DNA of 64,000 nucleotides from UBA987 sp002292105 (GTDB taxonomy: Bacteria > Bacteroidota > Bacteroidia > NS11-12g > UBA9320), in contig OX044357.1 of assembly GCA_943846675.1 (NCBI GenBank), positions 2,170,001 to 2,234,000 on the forward strand. Direction: 5' to 3'. The position numbers and the translations under genes were made by a program. Below the pieces are notes generated by a model that worked only from the letters and a program-made list of their open reading frames with translations, had not been told where the DNA came from and ran no database searches. Below are positions 46,304 to 54,101 of this stretch, in pieces; position 1 is the stretch's first letter; each line of letters opens with the position of its first letter.

Positions 46304-47841
46304 TATTTCAAGTCGTATTTCAAGCCTAGAGATACGCCGTAACCAAGATCGTTTTGATTGATTGGGTATGAAGCACTATTGGTCGGACTTAGGAAGAAAT
46401 TCCCTTTTACCTCAGCCAATATATTTAGTCTTTCTTTAGCCAACATGGTTACGCCGAATCCGACACCAACCATATTACCCATTCGTGTTCTTGCAAAGCC
46501 TTCATCAATAACTACTTCCTCGTATTGATCATTCAGCACAACACCTGATGTTTTTGTCATGACTTCCAATCCGCCATTCACAGCGAGGTGAATGCCCAAT
46601 TTCTTCCCATATAAGGTATAACGCAAACCAACTGGCACATAAAAATGCTTGTAACTGTTGTTGAATGCACCTTTTGTCTCAACACTTCTTTGGTCGTAGG
46701 TAGTATCATAAACGGTCACTTGTCGTGTACTAAATACTGGGTGATGCTCAATCACTTGTTTCGAGGTGACATTCATGTCTGTTACCATAGATTGTTGATA
46801 GTAATTCATAGATTCTCGTCGATTGAAGAACCCAACACCACCAAAGGCCTCAAGATTATCCATTAGTCTGTAGTTCAACAATACTTCTGTTCCATAACTT
46901 AATTGGTTAGTCTCCGTATTGTCGCGCACTACAACGGTTGCGATGTCTCCACTCTGGTCAAGATTTCTACTCCCACTGCCTATTAGGGTGTTTAGTGAAA
47001 CGCTCCAGTTTCTACCTTTTGTCTTAGGTAAGCCAAAATCCTCGTCTCCAATGGCATCATTCGCATCGGCGTCCGATTTCGACTCATCTGCTTTAGCGAT
47101 GTCTTGTTTCGATTCAACTATTAAATCCGTTTTGGTTTCCGTTGACGTATTTTCTTGATTGCTAGTAATATTGTTGTTGTCATTGTTGTTGTCGCTTTCC
47201 GCAATGGCTTCACCGACATCTTTTTGGGTCAATGCATTGTCGTTTACTTCGCCTTGATCTTTATCAGTGGCATCGGCTAGGTTTTGCGTATTGATAGTAT
47301 TCAAATCAGTATCGCCCTTACCATCTTCTATACTGTTGAGTTGACCGTCGTTATTACTTGCTTTAGCGTCAACATAAATTTTATTAGCATCTTCTAGCTT
47401 CGACAAACTCTTGTGATCACTCTGTTCACCTTTTGTAGTTTTTAAACTTATCTGCTCTTCAACTATTTTCTGATCAGAATGATTAGAAGCTTTGTCTTTA
47501 ATGATTTCTGCTTGCTCAATATCAGTAGAAATGGTTTCAGACGACTCATTTGTTGTTATTTGATTGTCTGATTGCGAAATGGCAGTTTGCTGCTCACTTA
47601 CTGTGCTCTCGATAGTAGGTTCTGCAATTTCTGAACGATCCAGATTATAATTAACTAAGAAAGCCAATGCGCCAATTAAGGCCGCAGCAGCAATCAGTTT
47701 GTATTTATTGAGAATCAACTTATTCCTAAATACATATAAAGGTGTTCGCTTTTCGAACACATTGTTCATCACATTCGGAGCTGCCTCCTCATGATTGTAA
47801 AGCAAATCCTTTACTTGATGTTCAAATTTCTTGTCTTGCAT
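46303..47841 (-). CDS. Putative anti-sigma factor fused to an outer-membrane beta-barrel
   Basis: 512 aa from the ATG at 47841 (a TTG at 47850 overlaps the sigma stop codon). About 45 cytoplasmic residues, with the DLLYNHEEAAPNVMNNVFEK block that resembles Bacteroidota anti-sigma N-termini, precede one TM segment (about 49-65, LIAAAALIGALAFLVNY). A linker of about 200 residues rich in Asn, Asp, Glu, Gln and Ser (SDNNNDNNNITSNQ) follows, then a PorT-like barrel of about 230 aa (WSVSLNTLIGSGSR, FGGVGFFNRRESMNY, FYVPVGLRYTLYGKKLG, final VSLGLKYDLK). If it is expressed as read, a single chain would span inner membrane, periplasm and outer membrane. Follows the ECF sigma gene. Confidence 0.78.
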   Translation of the reverse strand: MQDKKFEHQVKDLLYNHEEAAPNVMNNVFEKRTPLYVFRNKLILNKYKLIAAAALIGALAFLVNYNLDRSEIAEPTIESTVSEQQTAISQSDNQITTNESSETISTDIEQAEIIKDKASNHSDQKIVEEQISLKTTKGEQSDHKSLSKLEDANKIYVDAKASNNDGQLNSIEDGKGDTDLNTINTQNLADATDKDQGEVNDNALTQKDVGEAIAESDNNNDNNNITSNQENTSTETKTDLIVESKQDIAKADESKSDADANDAIGDEDFGLPKTKGRNWSVSLNTLIGSGSRNLDQSGDIATVVVRDNTETNQLSYGTEVLLNYRLMDNLEAFGGVGFFNRRESMNYYQQSMVTDMNVTSKQVIEHHPVFSTRQVTVYDTTYDQRSVETKGAFNNSYKHFYVPVGLRYTLYGKKLGIHLAVNGGLEVMTKTSGVVLNDQYEEVVIDEGFARTRMGNMVGVGFGVTMLAKERLNILAEVKGNFFLSPTNSASYPINQNDLGYGVSLGLKYDLK

Positions 47842-47846
47842 GTTCT

Positions 47847-48377
47847 TCAACTTTCAATTTTTTCCAACATGGTCATCAAGTTTCTTCTCGCTCGCGTATA
47901 TTGCGAGCGAGAAGTACTCTCATTAATGTTTAGTAGTTCACCAATTTCTTTGTGGCTATAACCTTCTACTGCAAACAGGTTAAAAACTAATTGATAACCT
48001 TCAGGCAGCTTTTTAATCATTGCCATAATTTCTTTTACGCCAATCGAATCCAAAACCAACTCTTGTTGAACGGGCTCTGCCACATTCTCCAAATCTCCTG
48101 GTTCAAATTTGCGTGAGCGTTTATCCCAACTCCTCAATGCTGTATTGACCATGATTCTCCTCATCCAACCTTCGAAACTTCCTTCTTGCCTGAACTTAGA
48201 TATCTTGTCAAATATTTTGATGAAGGACTCTTGTAAAACATCTTCCGCTTCCTCTCTGGTATTGGAATATCGCATACAAACAGCAAACATCTTATCAGCA
48301 TATTTCTCGTACAACAACCCTTGCATCTGGCGATCTTCGCGAATGCAACCTCTTATTAGCTCTTCATCGCTATTCAT
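47847..48377 (-). CDS. ECF-type RNA polymerase sigma factor
   Basis: 176 aa from the ATG at 48377. This start fits the family N-terminus (MNSDEELIRGCIREDRQMQG); a TTG at 48410 would add 11 residues and lies over a possible -7 box. Region 2 covers GLLYEKYADKMFAVCMRY and AEDVLQESFIKIFDKI; region 4 covers IKKLPEGYQLVFNLFAVEGY and ELLNINESTSRSQYTRARR. It heads an operon with the anti-sigma/barrel fusion, a T9SS cargo gene and probably the giant surface protein. Confidence 0.9.
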   Translation of the reverse strand: MNSDEELIRGCIREDRQMQGLLYEKYADKMFAVCMRYSNTREEAEDVLQESFIKIFDKISKFRQEGSFEGWMRRIMVNTALRSWDKRSRKFEPGDLENVAEPVQQELVLDSIGVKEIMAMIKKLPEGYQLVFNLFAVEGYSHKEIGELLNINESTSRSQYTRARRNLMTMLEKIES

Positions 48378-48407
48378 CCAATCCACACTATGTTGTTCGT
48401 CCTTGCT

Positions 48408-48415
48408 CAAGAATA
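48408..48415 (-). promoter_or_regulatory. Weak -7 box of the sigma/T9SS-cargo operon (TATTCTTG)
   Basis: Minus strand TATTCTTG differs from TAnnTTTG at one position. If real, transcription would begin near 48400, which favours the ATG at 48377 over the TTG at 48410. Confidence 0.3.
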
Positions 48416-48546
48416 TGACACTTTATAAATCTAAAACGCTGCGTAAGTATTTAAAAAAAAATTAAAAATCGTTTTACTTGGCATAATTAACTGAAAAACA
48501 GCGAAATACAAAGTAAAAAAATCATTCTCACTGGCACTGAGGTTCT

Positions 48547-48554
48547 TATATTTG
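48547..48554 (+). promoter_or_regulatory. Putative -7 box upstream of the Ldh-family gene (TATATTTG)
   Basis: TATATTTG matches TAnnTTTG, ending 19 nt before the ATG at 48574. The divergent spacer to the sigma gene is about 160-200 nt; otherwise I see only AT-rich sequence in it. Confidence 0.42.
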
Positions 48555-48573
48555 CATTAAAATTTGTTTGTCG

Positions 48574-49659
48574 ATGCAATACCATCAAGTCTCTCCCCAA
48601 GAATTAAAAACACTTACAACCGCTATTTTTACAAAAATGGGCTGTTCGGCTTCGGATGCCGAATTGGCTTCAGATGTGCTTCAAAGCGCAGATCTGAGAG
48701 GAATTGATTCACATGGGGTTGCGCGCTTAAGTGGGTATGTACGTCTTTGGAATGCCGATCGCATAAATGCCAAAGCACAACCTTCCATTGTTCACGAAAC
48801 GAATACAACAGCCACATTAGACGGCGATGGAGGATTAGGTCTGACCAATGCAGCCAAAGCCATGGACATTGCCATCGAAAAAGCGAAAGAACATGGGAGT
48901 GGTTGGGTTGCCATCCAGAATTCAAATCATTTTGGCATCGCGGGATACCACGCAATGAAGGCACTTGAACACGATATGATTGGCATGGCGTTAACCAATG
49001 CTAGCCCTTTGGTGGCACCAACCTATAGTAAAGAGCGATTGTTAGGGACTAACCCCATTTGTTATGCCATCCCAGCGGGTAAATGCGAACCTGTAGTAAT
49101 CGATATGGCGACTTCGTCTGCAGCAAACGGCAAACTCGAAATTGCGAAACGCAAAGGGGACCAAATCCCAACTGGTTGGTTACAAAACCATTCAGGACAA
49201 GACACCAATAATCCAGAAGATTTAAAAGCTGGTGGAAGCTTACTTACATTAGGCAGTACAAAAGAAATGGGAAGCCACAAAGGCTATGGTTTATCCGCCT
49301 TTGTCGACATATTTAGCGGGGTTCTAAGTGGTGCTAATTACGGCCCTTGGGTTCCCCCATTTGTCTCTTTTTTACCCCTTGCGCCTGACATGCCAGGCAA
49401 AGGAATAGGTCATTTTGTTGGCGCCATGCGTGTCGATGGTTTTAGACCCATTGAAGATTTTAAAAACAACATGGACCAATGGATAAACAGATTTAAAGCA
49501 TCTGACACGATCGAAGGACAAAACGAGGTTATCATTCCTGGGGAACCTGAAGCGCGCATGCACACCCAACGAATCAAAGAGGGTATTCCATTGATAGATC
49601 CTGTTTTCCAAGATCTGAAAGCTGTTTGTGAAGAGATGGATATTCCTTTTACGCTTTAG
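48574..49659 (+). CDS. Ldh-family NAD(P)-dependent oxidoreductase (malate/L-lactate dehydrogenase type)
   Basis: 361 aa from the ATG at 48574 (a TTG at 48568 is also in frame). It belongs to the YlbC/ComC-type family: DLRGIDSHGVARLSGYVRLW with the conserved His, QNSNHFGIAGYHAM, GTNPICYAIPAG and VIDMATSSAA. It reduces 2-oxoacids such as oxaloacetate or related ketoacids; substrate is uncertain because this family also includes ureidoglycolate and delta-1-piperideine-2-carboxylate reductases. Overlaps the convergent methyltransferase gene by 11 nt. Confidence 0.88.
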   Translation: MQYHQVSPQELKTLTTAIFTKMGCSASDAELASDVLQSADLRGIDSHGVARLSGYVRLWNADRINAKAQPSIVHETNTTATLDGDGGLGLTNAAKAMDIAIEKAKEHGSGWVAIQNSNHFGIAGYHAMKALEHDMIGMALTNASPLVAPTYSKERLLGTNPICYAIPAGKCEPVVIDMATSSAANGKLEIAKRKGDQIPTGWLQNHSGQDTNNPEDLKAGGSLLTLGSTKEMGSHKGYGLSAFVDIFSGVLSGANYGPWVPPFVSFLPLAPDMPGKGIGHFVGAMRVDGFRPIEDFKNNMDQWINRFKASDTIEGQNEVIIPGEPEARMHTQRIKEGIPLIDPVFQDLKAVCEEMDIPFTL

Positions 49660-50392
49660 CCGGCTTATTCCCGACTATAACAATATTGGGCGTGAACAAG
49701 ACTTCATCCCAGGTACGTGCAGAAAAGAACAACTGCATTTTTAAGCATATCTTAGTGATTGACCAACCCACTTTACGCATTATCTCCTTCACCGGGTTTT
49801 CGATAAACACAATTCCTTCTGAAATCTCAACGCCTTGGTAGCCACAAGACTGCAACAATTGCTTGGCGGAACTTTTATTCAAGAAAACTTCATGGGTGAA
49901 GTCCGCGAAAGCAAAAACAGAAGCCAAGGGAGCGTCCATGTTAGGCGTTCTAAAAATGACTTTGCCGTTTGGTTTGAGACCAGTACGAACCATCTTTAGA
50001 AAATTCACCAATTCGTCTTTTGCAAGATGCTCTATCAAATCAACAGCAAAAATCACATCATACGTTTCCTGTTTATCTTTTAGATAATCATTCACGTCGG
50101 CCTGTTCAATTCCGGTAACGCCAAAAACACCTGCCATCTTTACTTGTTCGACGCTTAAGTCGATACCGTTTGTATGCGAATACCCCAAATTATTCAATGC
50201 TTTGATCAAAGAACCAGTCCCACATCCAATGTCTAAAATCTTGACCTCCTTGCTGGAAGGCATCAAGTGTTTAAACTCACGTTCAAAGTAACGCACTTGC
50301 TGTTTAAAGTGTTGAATTTGAACCGATTGATCCTGCTTCCCGGAATGGGTAGAGTAATAATTTTGATATAACGTTTCGCGATAATTATGCAT
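49649..50392 (-). CDS. Class I SAM-dependent methyltransferase (UbiG-like)
   Basis: 247 aa. Motif I KILDIGCGTGSLIKAL (about residue 68), post-I region NGIDLSVEQVKMA, motif II-III YDVIFAVDLIEHLAKDELV and KPNGKVIFRTPNMDAPLAS. Predicted to methylate a small molecule or glycan precursor; the acceptor is not evident. It has its own -7 box and is divergent from rnhB, only 35 nt away. Confidence 0.85.
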   Translation of the reverse strand: MHNYRETLYQNYYSTHSGKQDQSVQIQHFKQQVRYFEREFKHLMPSSKEVKILDIGCGTGSLIKALNNLGYSHTNGIDLSVEQVKMAGVFGVTGIEQADVNDYLKDKQETYDVIFAVDLIEHLAKDELVNFLKMVRTGLKPNGKVIFRTPNMDAPLASVFAFADFTHEVFLNKSSAKQLLQSCGYQGVEISEGIVFIENPVKEIMRKVGWSITKICLKMQLFFSARTWDEVLFTPNIVIVGNKPAKA

Positions 50393-50405
50393 GTCGAATC
50401 GTTTG

Positions 50406-50413
50406 CAAACATA
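50406..50413 (-). promoter_or_regulatory. -7 box of the methyltransferase gene (TATGTTTG)
   Basis: Minus strand TATGTTTG matches TAnnTTTG, ending 13 nt before the ATG at 50392. It lies back to back with the rnhB -7 box. Confidence 0.45.
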
Positions 50414-50416
50414 GCT

Positions 50417-50424
50417 TATTTTTG
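50417..50424 (+). promoter_or_regulatory. -7 box of rnhB (TATTTTTG)
   Basis: TATTTTTG matches TAnnTTTG, ending 3 nt before the ATG at 50428. The match covers the in-frame TTG at 50422, favouring the ATG. Confidence 0.42.
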
Positions 50425-50427
50425 CCT

Positions 50428-51042
50428 ATGCTTCGTTTGGCAATACAGGAAAATAGAATTGAAGCTGGCTGTGATGAAGCCGGTCGCGGATGTTTGGCCG
50501 GGCCTGTATGCGCGGCTGCCGTAATCCTACCCAAAAAACATGGAATTATTGGTCTAAACGATTCAAAGAAGCTGTCTAAAACCAAACGAGAAAAACTGCG
50601 TTCTCAAATCGAACAGAAAGCCATCGCTTGGTCTGTTGGTATGGTTTGGGAAAAAGAAATCGATCAAATTAACATTCTGAACGCCTCTATCAAAGCCATG
50701 CATATTGCCTTGGCCGGATTAGACAAACAGCCTCAATTTATAGCTGTTGACGGCAATCGATTTAAGCCGTACAACCAAATCCCACATGAGACAATCATTA
50801 AGGGAGATGGAAAATATCTTCATATTGCTGCCGCATCCGTGTTGGCTAAAACACATAGAGATGATTACATGCAAGCGCTTCACGATAAATTTCCGATATA
50901 CAATTGGCAAAAAAATAAGGGCTATCCAACTATAGAACATCGAAACGCTGTTATTAAATTCGGACTCTCGGAACATCATAGAGCATCATTCAAAACAACC
51001 GACCCACAACTTAAATTATGGCCAAAAGAAAAATCTTTATAA
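50428..51042 (+). CDS. rnhB: Ribonuclease HII
   Basis: 204 aa from the ATG at 50428; a TTG at 50422 is the alternative. It cleaves RNA in RNA/DNA hybrids, including single ribonucleotides in DNA. Catalytic acidic residues are in EAGCDEAGRGCLAGP, and GLNDSKKL, AVDGNR and AAASVLAKTHRDDYM complete the type 2 motifs. The conserved GYPTIEHR motif is present. The next gene starts inside its last 25 nt. Confidence 0.96.
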   Translation: MLRLAIQENRIEAGCDEAGRGCLAGPVCAAAVILPKKHGIIGLNDSKKLSKTKREKLRSQIEQKAIAWSVGMVWEKEIDQINILNASIKAMHIALAGLDKQPQFIAVDGNRFKPYNQIPHETIIKGDGKYLHIAAASVLAKTHRDDYMQALHDKFPIYNWQKNKGYPTIEHRNAVIKFGLSEHHRASFKTTDPQLKLWPKEKSL

Positions 51043-51791
51043 TTCTCATTATCAGCTTTGTAGCGCAATTTGCCTCTGGCCAAAACGATTATTACATCGG
51101 GTTGGACATTGGACCTAAATTTGATTATTACAGACTGGCTACTGGTGGCACTCGACCCTACCATCCGAGTATTAAAATATACAATCAAATGGCAGCTACA
51201 TTCGGTGTTGTTGGCGGTGCCATCGTGGAAGAAAGATACCAAGTTGAAGTAGGCATTTATAAGTCAGACTATCGTGTAAATGTTGATTTATTAACCGAAA
51301 GTGGTGACGTCTATTTTGCCAATACGCCAATTAATACATTTACCTCGTACATGGTACCTTTCAACTTTAACGTCGTAAAAACATGGCAAGGAAAATATGA
51401 ACCGCGTCACTTTATTTATGGTACCGGCGTTACGCTTTTGGCTGGAACAAAAATGGGATTGACAGAAACTTTTTTTAGCCCAGAAGTACCCATAAATCCA
51501 TTAAACGCATCGGCTGGTTCAATCTCCTATATCATCACCGACAATAGCTTTGATGCTAAGATTGTTATGCTAAATATCAACGTTGGCTACCAATACCCTA
51601 TAAATGAAGCAGTTAACATCAACATAGGCATGAATTCAAAACTCGGTATTGCAGGCAACAATTACTTCGACATTACGCACAGAACACCCAATCATGCGTC
51701 GGTTAGAAATTCGATATTTACCACAGGTACAAGTCTTCAATTTAATATTGGTTTCCGTTACTATTTGGATGCAGAAGAAGAAACTATGTGA
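51018..51791 (+). CDS. PorT-type outer-membrane beta-barrel protein
   Basis: 257 aa. Signal peptide (cut near FASGQ), then alternating strands of a small barrel (YYIGLDIGPKFDYYR, ATFGVVGGAIVEERY, VEVGIYKSDYRV, MLNINVGYQYPI, and LQFNIGFRYYLD near the end). Function unknown. It starts inside rnhB (25-nt overlap), which suggests translational coupling although the functions look unrelated. The channel gene follows 33 nt later. Confidence 0.75.
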   Translation: MAKRKIFIILIISFVAQFASGQNDYYIGLDIGPKFDYYRLATGGTRPYHPSIKIYNQMAATFGVVGGAIVEERYQVEVGIYKSDYRVNVDLLTESGDVYFANTPINTFTSYMVPFNFNVVKTWQGKYEPRHFIYGTGVTLLAGTKMGLTETFFSPEVPINPLNASAGSISYIITDNSFDAKIVMLNINVGYQYPINEAVNINIGMNSKLGIAGNNYFDITHRTPNHASVRNSIFTTGTSLQFNIGFRYYLDAEEETM

Positions 51792-51824
51792 TAAACTTGT
51801 TGTTACTTTGAATGGCCTGAAGAT

Positions 51825-52679
51825 TTGAAAAAACAGAGAACTCTAGATAAAAAACACCTCACAACAAGGGAAAAGTGGCATGAAATAATTTTCGAAGCCG
51901 ACACCCCTGATGCACGGCTTTTTGACGTAATCCTATTATGGGGAATCGTCATTAGTGTCTTCGTCATCATGCTGGACAGTGTGCAAACGATTTCAGCGTC
52001 GGTCTCACAGGTACTGAATTACCTCGAATGGTTTTTCACCATCGTATTCAGTATCGAATATTTTTTGCGTATTTATCTGAGTGCAAAACCAAGAAAGTAC
52101 ATCTTAAGTTTCTGGGGCATTATTGATTTACTCAGTACAATACCCACGTATTTAAGTTTGATTTTTACTGGCACAAAGTACTTACTAATAATCCGCGTAT
52201 TGAGATTATTACGCGTATTCAGGATTTTTCGACTTAGTCGATACAGTAAGGAAGCAAACAGTCTTGCTAAAGCCCTAAAAGCAAGCAGTAATAAAATTAC
52301 CGTCTTTTTTGGGTTCATTCTTATTTTGGTCATACTAATGGGTACCGTGATGTACATCATTGAAGGGGCTGAACACAACTATGAACTGAATGATGAAAAC
52401 AAATTCTCCAGTATACCCGCTAGTATTTATTGGGCCGTGGTTACCGTGACAACGGTTGGTTATGGAGACATCACCCCAAGCACTATATTGGGTAAATTCT
52501 TATCATCTGCCTTGATGATTATTGGTTACGCTATCATTACCGTGCCAACTGGCATTGTAACTGTAGAATTCGCGGATCAAAAGCGCAAGAAAAACCCATG
52601 CAAACATTGTAAAACAAACAATGAAAAGGATGCGTTGTTTTGTAAAAACTGTGGGGAGTCAATGTCGAATACCCCATAG
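51825..52679 (+). CDS. Voltage-gated potassium channel with C-terminal zinc ribbon
   Basis: 284 aa, TTG start at 51825 (the only start available; the upstream in-frame stop is at 51792). Six-helix Kv/KvAP-type subunit: S4 has Arg about every third residue (IIRVLRLLRVFRIFRLSR), and the pore has the selectivity filter TVTTVGYGDITP. After S6 a short tail ends in a four-Cys zinc ribbon (PCKHCKTNNEKDALFCKNCG). It would form a tetrameric K+ channel of the inner membrane. Zinc ribbons are an accessory seen on some bacterial channels; role unknown. Followed 11 nt later by the DUF5522 gene. Confidence 0.9.
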   Translation: MKKQRTLDKKHLTTREKWHEIIFEADTPDARLFDVILLWGIVISVFVIMLDSVQTISASVSQVLNYLEWFFTIVFSIEYFLRIYLSAKPRKYILSFWGIIDLLSTIPTYLSLIFTGTKYLLIIRVLRLLRVFRIFRLSRYSKEANSLAKALKASSNKITVFFGFILILVILMGTVMYIIEGAEHNYELNDENKFSSIPASIYWAVVTVTTVGYGDITPSTILGKFLSSALMIIGYAIITVPTGIVTVEFADQKRKKNPCKHCKTNNEKDALFCKNCGESMSNTP

Positions 52680-52690
52680 GCCTCGACCTC

Positions 52691-52843
52691 ATGGATTTAA
52701 AGGAAAACGAAGATTACTATATTAACGCTGATGGTTTGTTGGTAATGACAGAGGCATACCACTTAAAGCGTGGGACATGTTGTGGCAAAAAATGCAAGCA
52801 CTGTCCTTACGACCACGTCAATGTACCGCGGTGGCGTAGATAG
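52691..52843 (+). CDS. DUF5522-type small Cys-rich protein
   Basis: A 50-aa protein. It begins MDLKENEDYYINADGLLVMT, then TEAYHLKRG, CCGKKCKHCPYDHVN and a basic Trp end (PRWRR). The Y-x-H-L...G-x-CCG..C.HCPY pattern matches the short DUF5522 family, which probably binds a metal. ATG 11 nt after the channel gene; stop abuts the convergent FtsX-type gene. Function unknown. Confidence 0.85.
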   Translation: MDLKENEDYYINADGLLVMTEAYHLKRGTCCGKKCKHCPYDHVNVPRWRR

Positions 52844-54064
52844 TTAGTTAAACCGAATCGCCTTTACAGGCGAGATCACACGAACCATAACCGCAGGTAT
52901 AAGCATCATCAACATGCTAATCACAAGGGTTCCGATATTAAGATACGCTATGGTTTCTATCGATATTTGAACAGGTACCGTTGCCATATAATAGGTTTCT
53001 TCAGGCAGTGTTATTAGCCCCGTTTTCAACTGCAGCCAAGCCAAACCCAAACCTAAGACATTCCCGATAATTAACCCAGGTATAACCATCGACAATCCCT
53101 TCAATAAAAACACCCGAACAACTTGTCCGTTGTTTGCCCCTAAGCTTTTAAGAACACCAATCATCTGAGTACGATCAACGATTAGAATAAGAAATGCTGT
53201 GATCAAATTCACAACCGACACAATCGTCATTAAAATAATGATTATTAGCGCATTAGAGTCTACTATTTGTAGCCACTTGAAGATGACCCCGTGTTTTTCC
53301 TCAATATTCTCTGCACGGAGTTTTATGCCAATTTGATCGTCAACCCAATCGGTCATGGCTTCCATTTGTGTCAAATCTTTAATATTGATTTCAAAGCCAC
53401 TGACTTGACTATAATCCGTGGTATAAATCCGCTGGATTACGCGTAAATCAGTAAAACAAATGGTTTTGTCAAACTCCCCTAACCCTGTGCTAAAAATGCC
53501 AACAAGACGCATGCGTCGTCGTCTCACTTTCGTATCTTGAATAAAAAAGATTTCGAGATTTTGACCTGTGTCCAATTGAAGCTTTTCAGCCACTTTTTGA
53601 GACAACACAAACTCGTATGTATCGGTAGTGTCTGAAAGCAACGGCAGTCGTCCACGTTGCAGGTTGTCGTTGATAAATGACCAATCATAATCGACCCCAA
53701 CACCTTTAAACACCATGCCTTCAATTTCTTTTTGGGTATTGATGATACCGGCTTTTAGGCAAAAAGGGGCAACCGAACTAACTTCAGGATGTGCCTTAAC
53801 GATTGGTATAAATTCTTGATCAAGTGGAATTAAGCGCAGCTCCCTACTTTGATTTAGGTCTAAGTTACGCACATGTATGTGCCCATCGAAGCCAACAATT
53901 TTGTTTTTTATCTCAGATTGGAAACCTTTAACCACTCCAACAGCCAAGAGCATCACTGCTAAACTGATGCCCACTGCGGCTATAGCCAAACGTATGATTA
54001 AACGAGTGAACGATTTACCAGAATGAGTGGCTAATTTTTTCCCGACGAAATAGCTAAAATCCAT
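52844..54064 (-). CDS. FtsX-like ABC permease (LolC/LolE type)
   Basis: 406-aa inner-membrane protein: N-terminal TM (IRLAIAAVGISLAVMLLAVG), a large periplasmic MacB-type domain (about 45-270), and three C-terminal TM helices of the FtsX domain (VVNLITAFLILIVDRTQMIGV). LolC/LolE proteins extract lipoproteins from the inner membrane; MacB-like export is the alternative. No ATPase gene adjoins it, as is common in Bacteroidota where the partner is elsewhere. Divergent from the NamZ gene, 37 nt apart. Confidence 0.88.
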   Translation of the reverse strand: MDFSYFVGKKLATHSGKSFTRLIIRLAIAAVGISLAVMLLAVGVVKGFQSEIKNKIVGFDGHIHVRNLDLNQSRELRLIPLDQEFIPIVKAHPEVSSVAPFCLKAGIINTQKEIEGMVFKGVGVDYDWSFINDNLQRGRLPLLSDTTDTYEFVLSQKVAEKLQLDTGQNLEIFFIQDTKVRRRRMRLVGIFSTGLGEFDKTICFTDLRVIQRIYTTDYSQVSGFEINIKDLTQMEAMTDWVDDQIGIKLRAENIEEKHGVIFKWLQIVDSNALIIIILMTIVSVVNLITAFLILIVDRTQMIGVLKSLGANNGQVVRVFLLKGLSMVIPGLIIGNVLGLGLAWLQLKTGLITLPEETYYMATVPVQISIETIAYLNIGTLVISMLMMLIPAVMVRVISPVKAIRFN

Positions 54065-54101
54065 ACTTTCGAAACGTACAAAATGCGCTCAGCGTTCAAA
54101 A

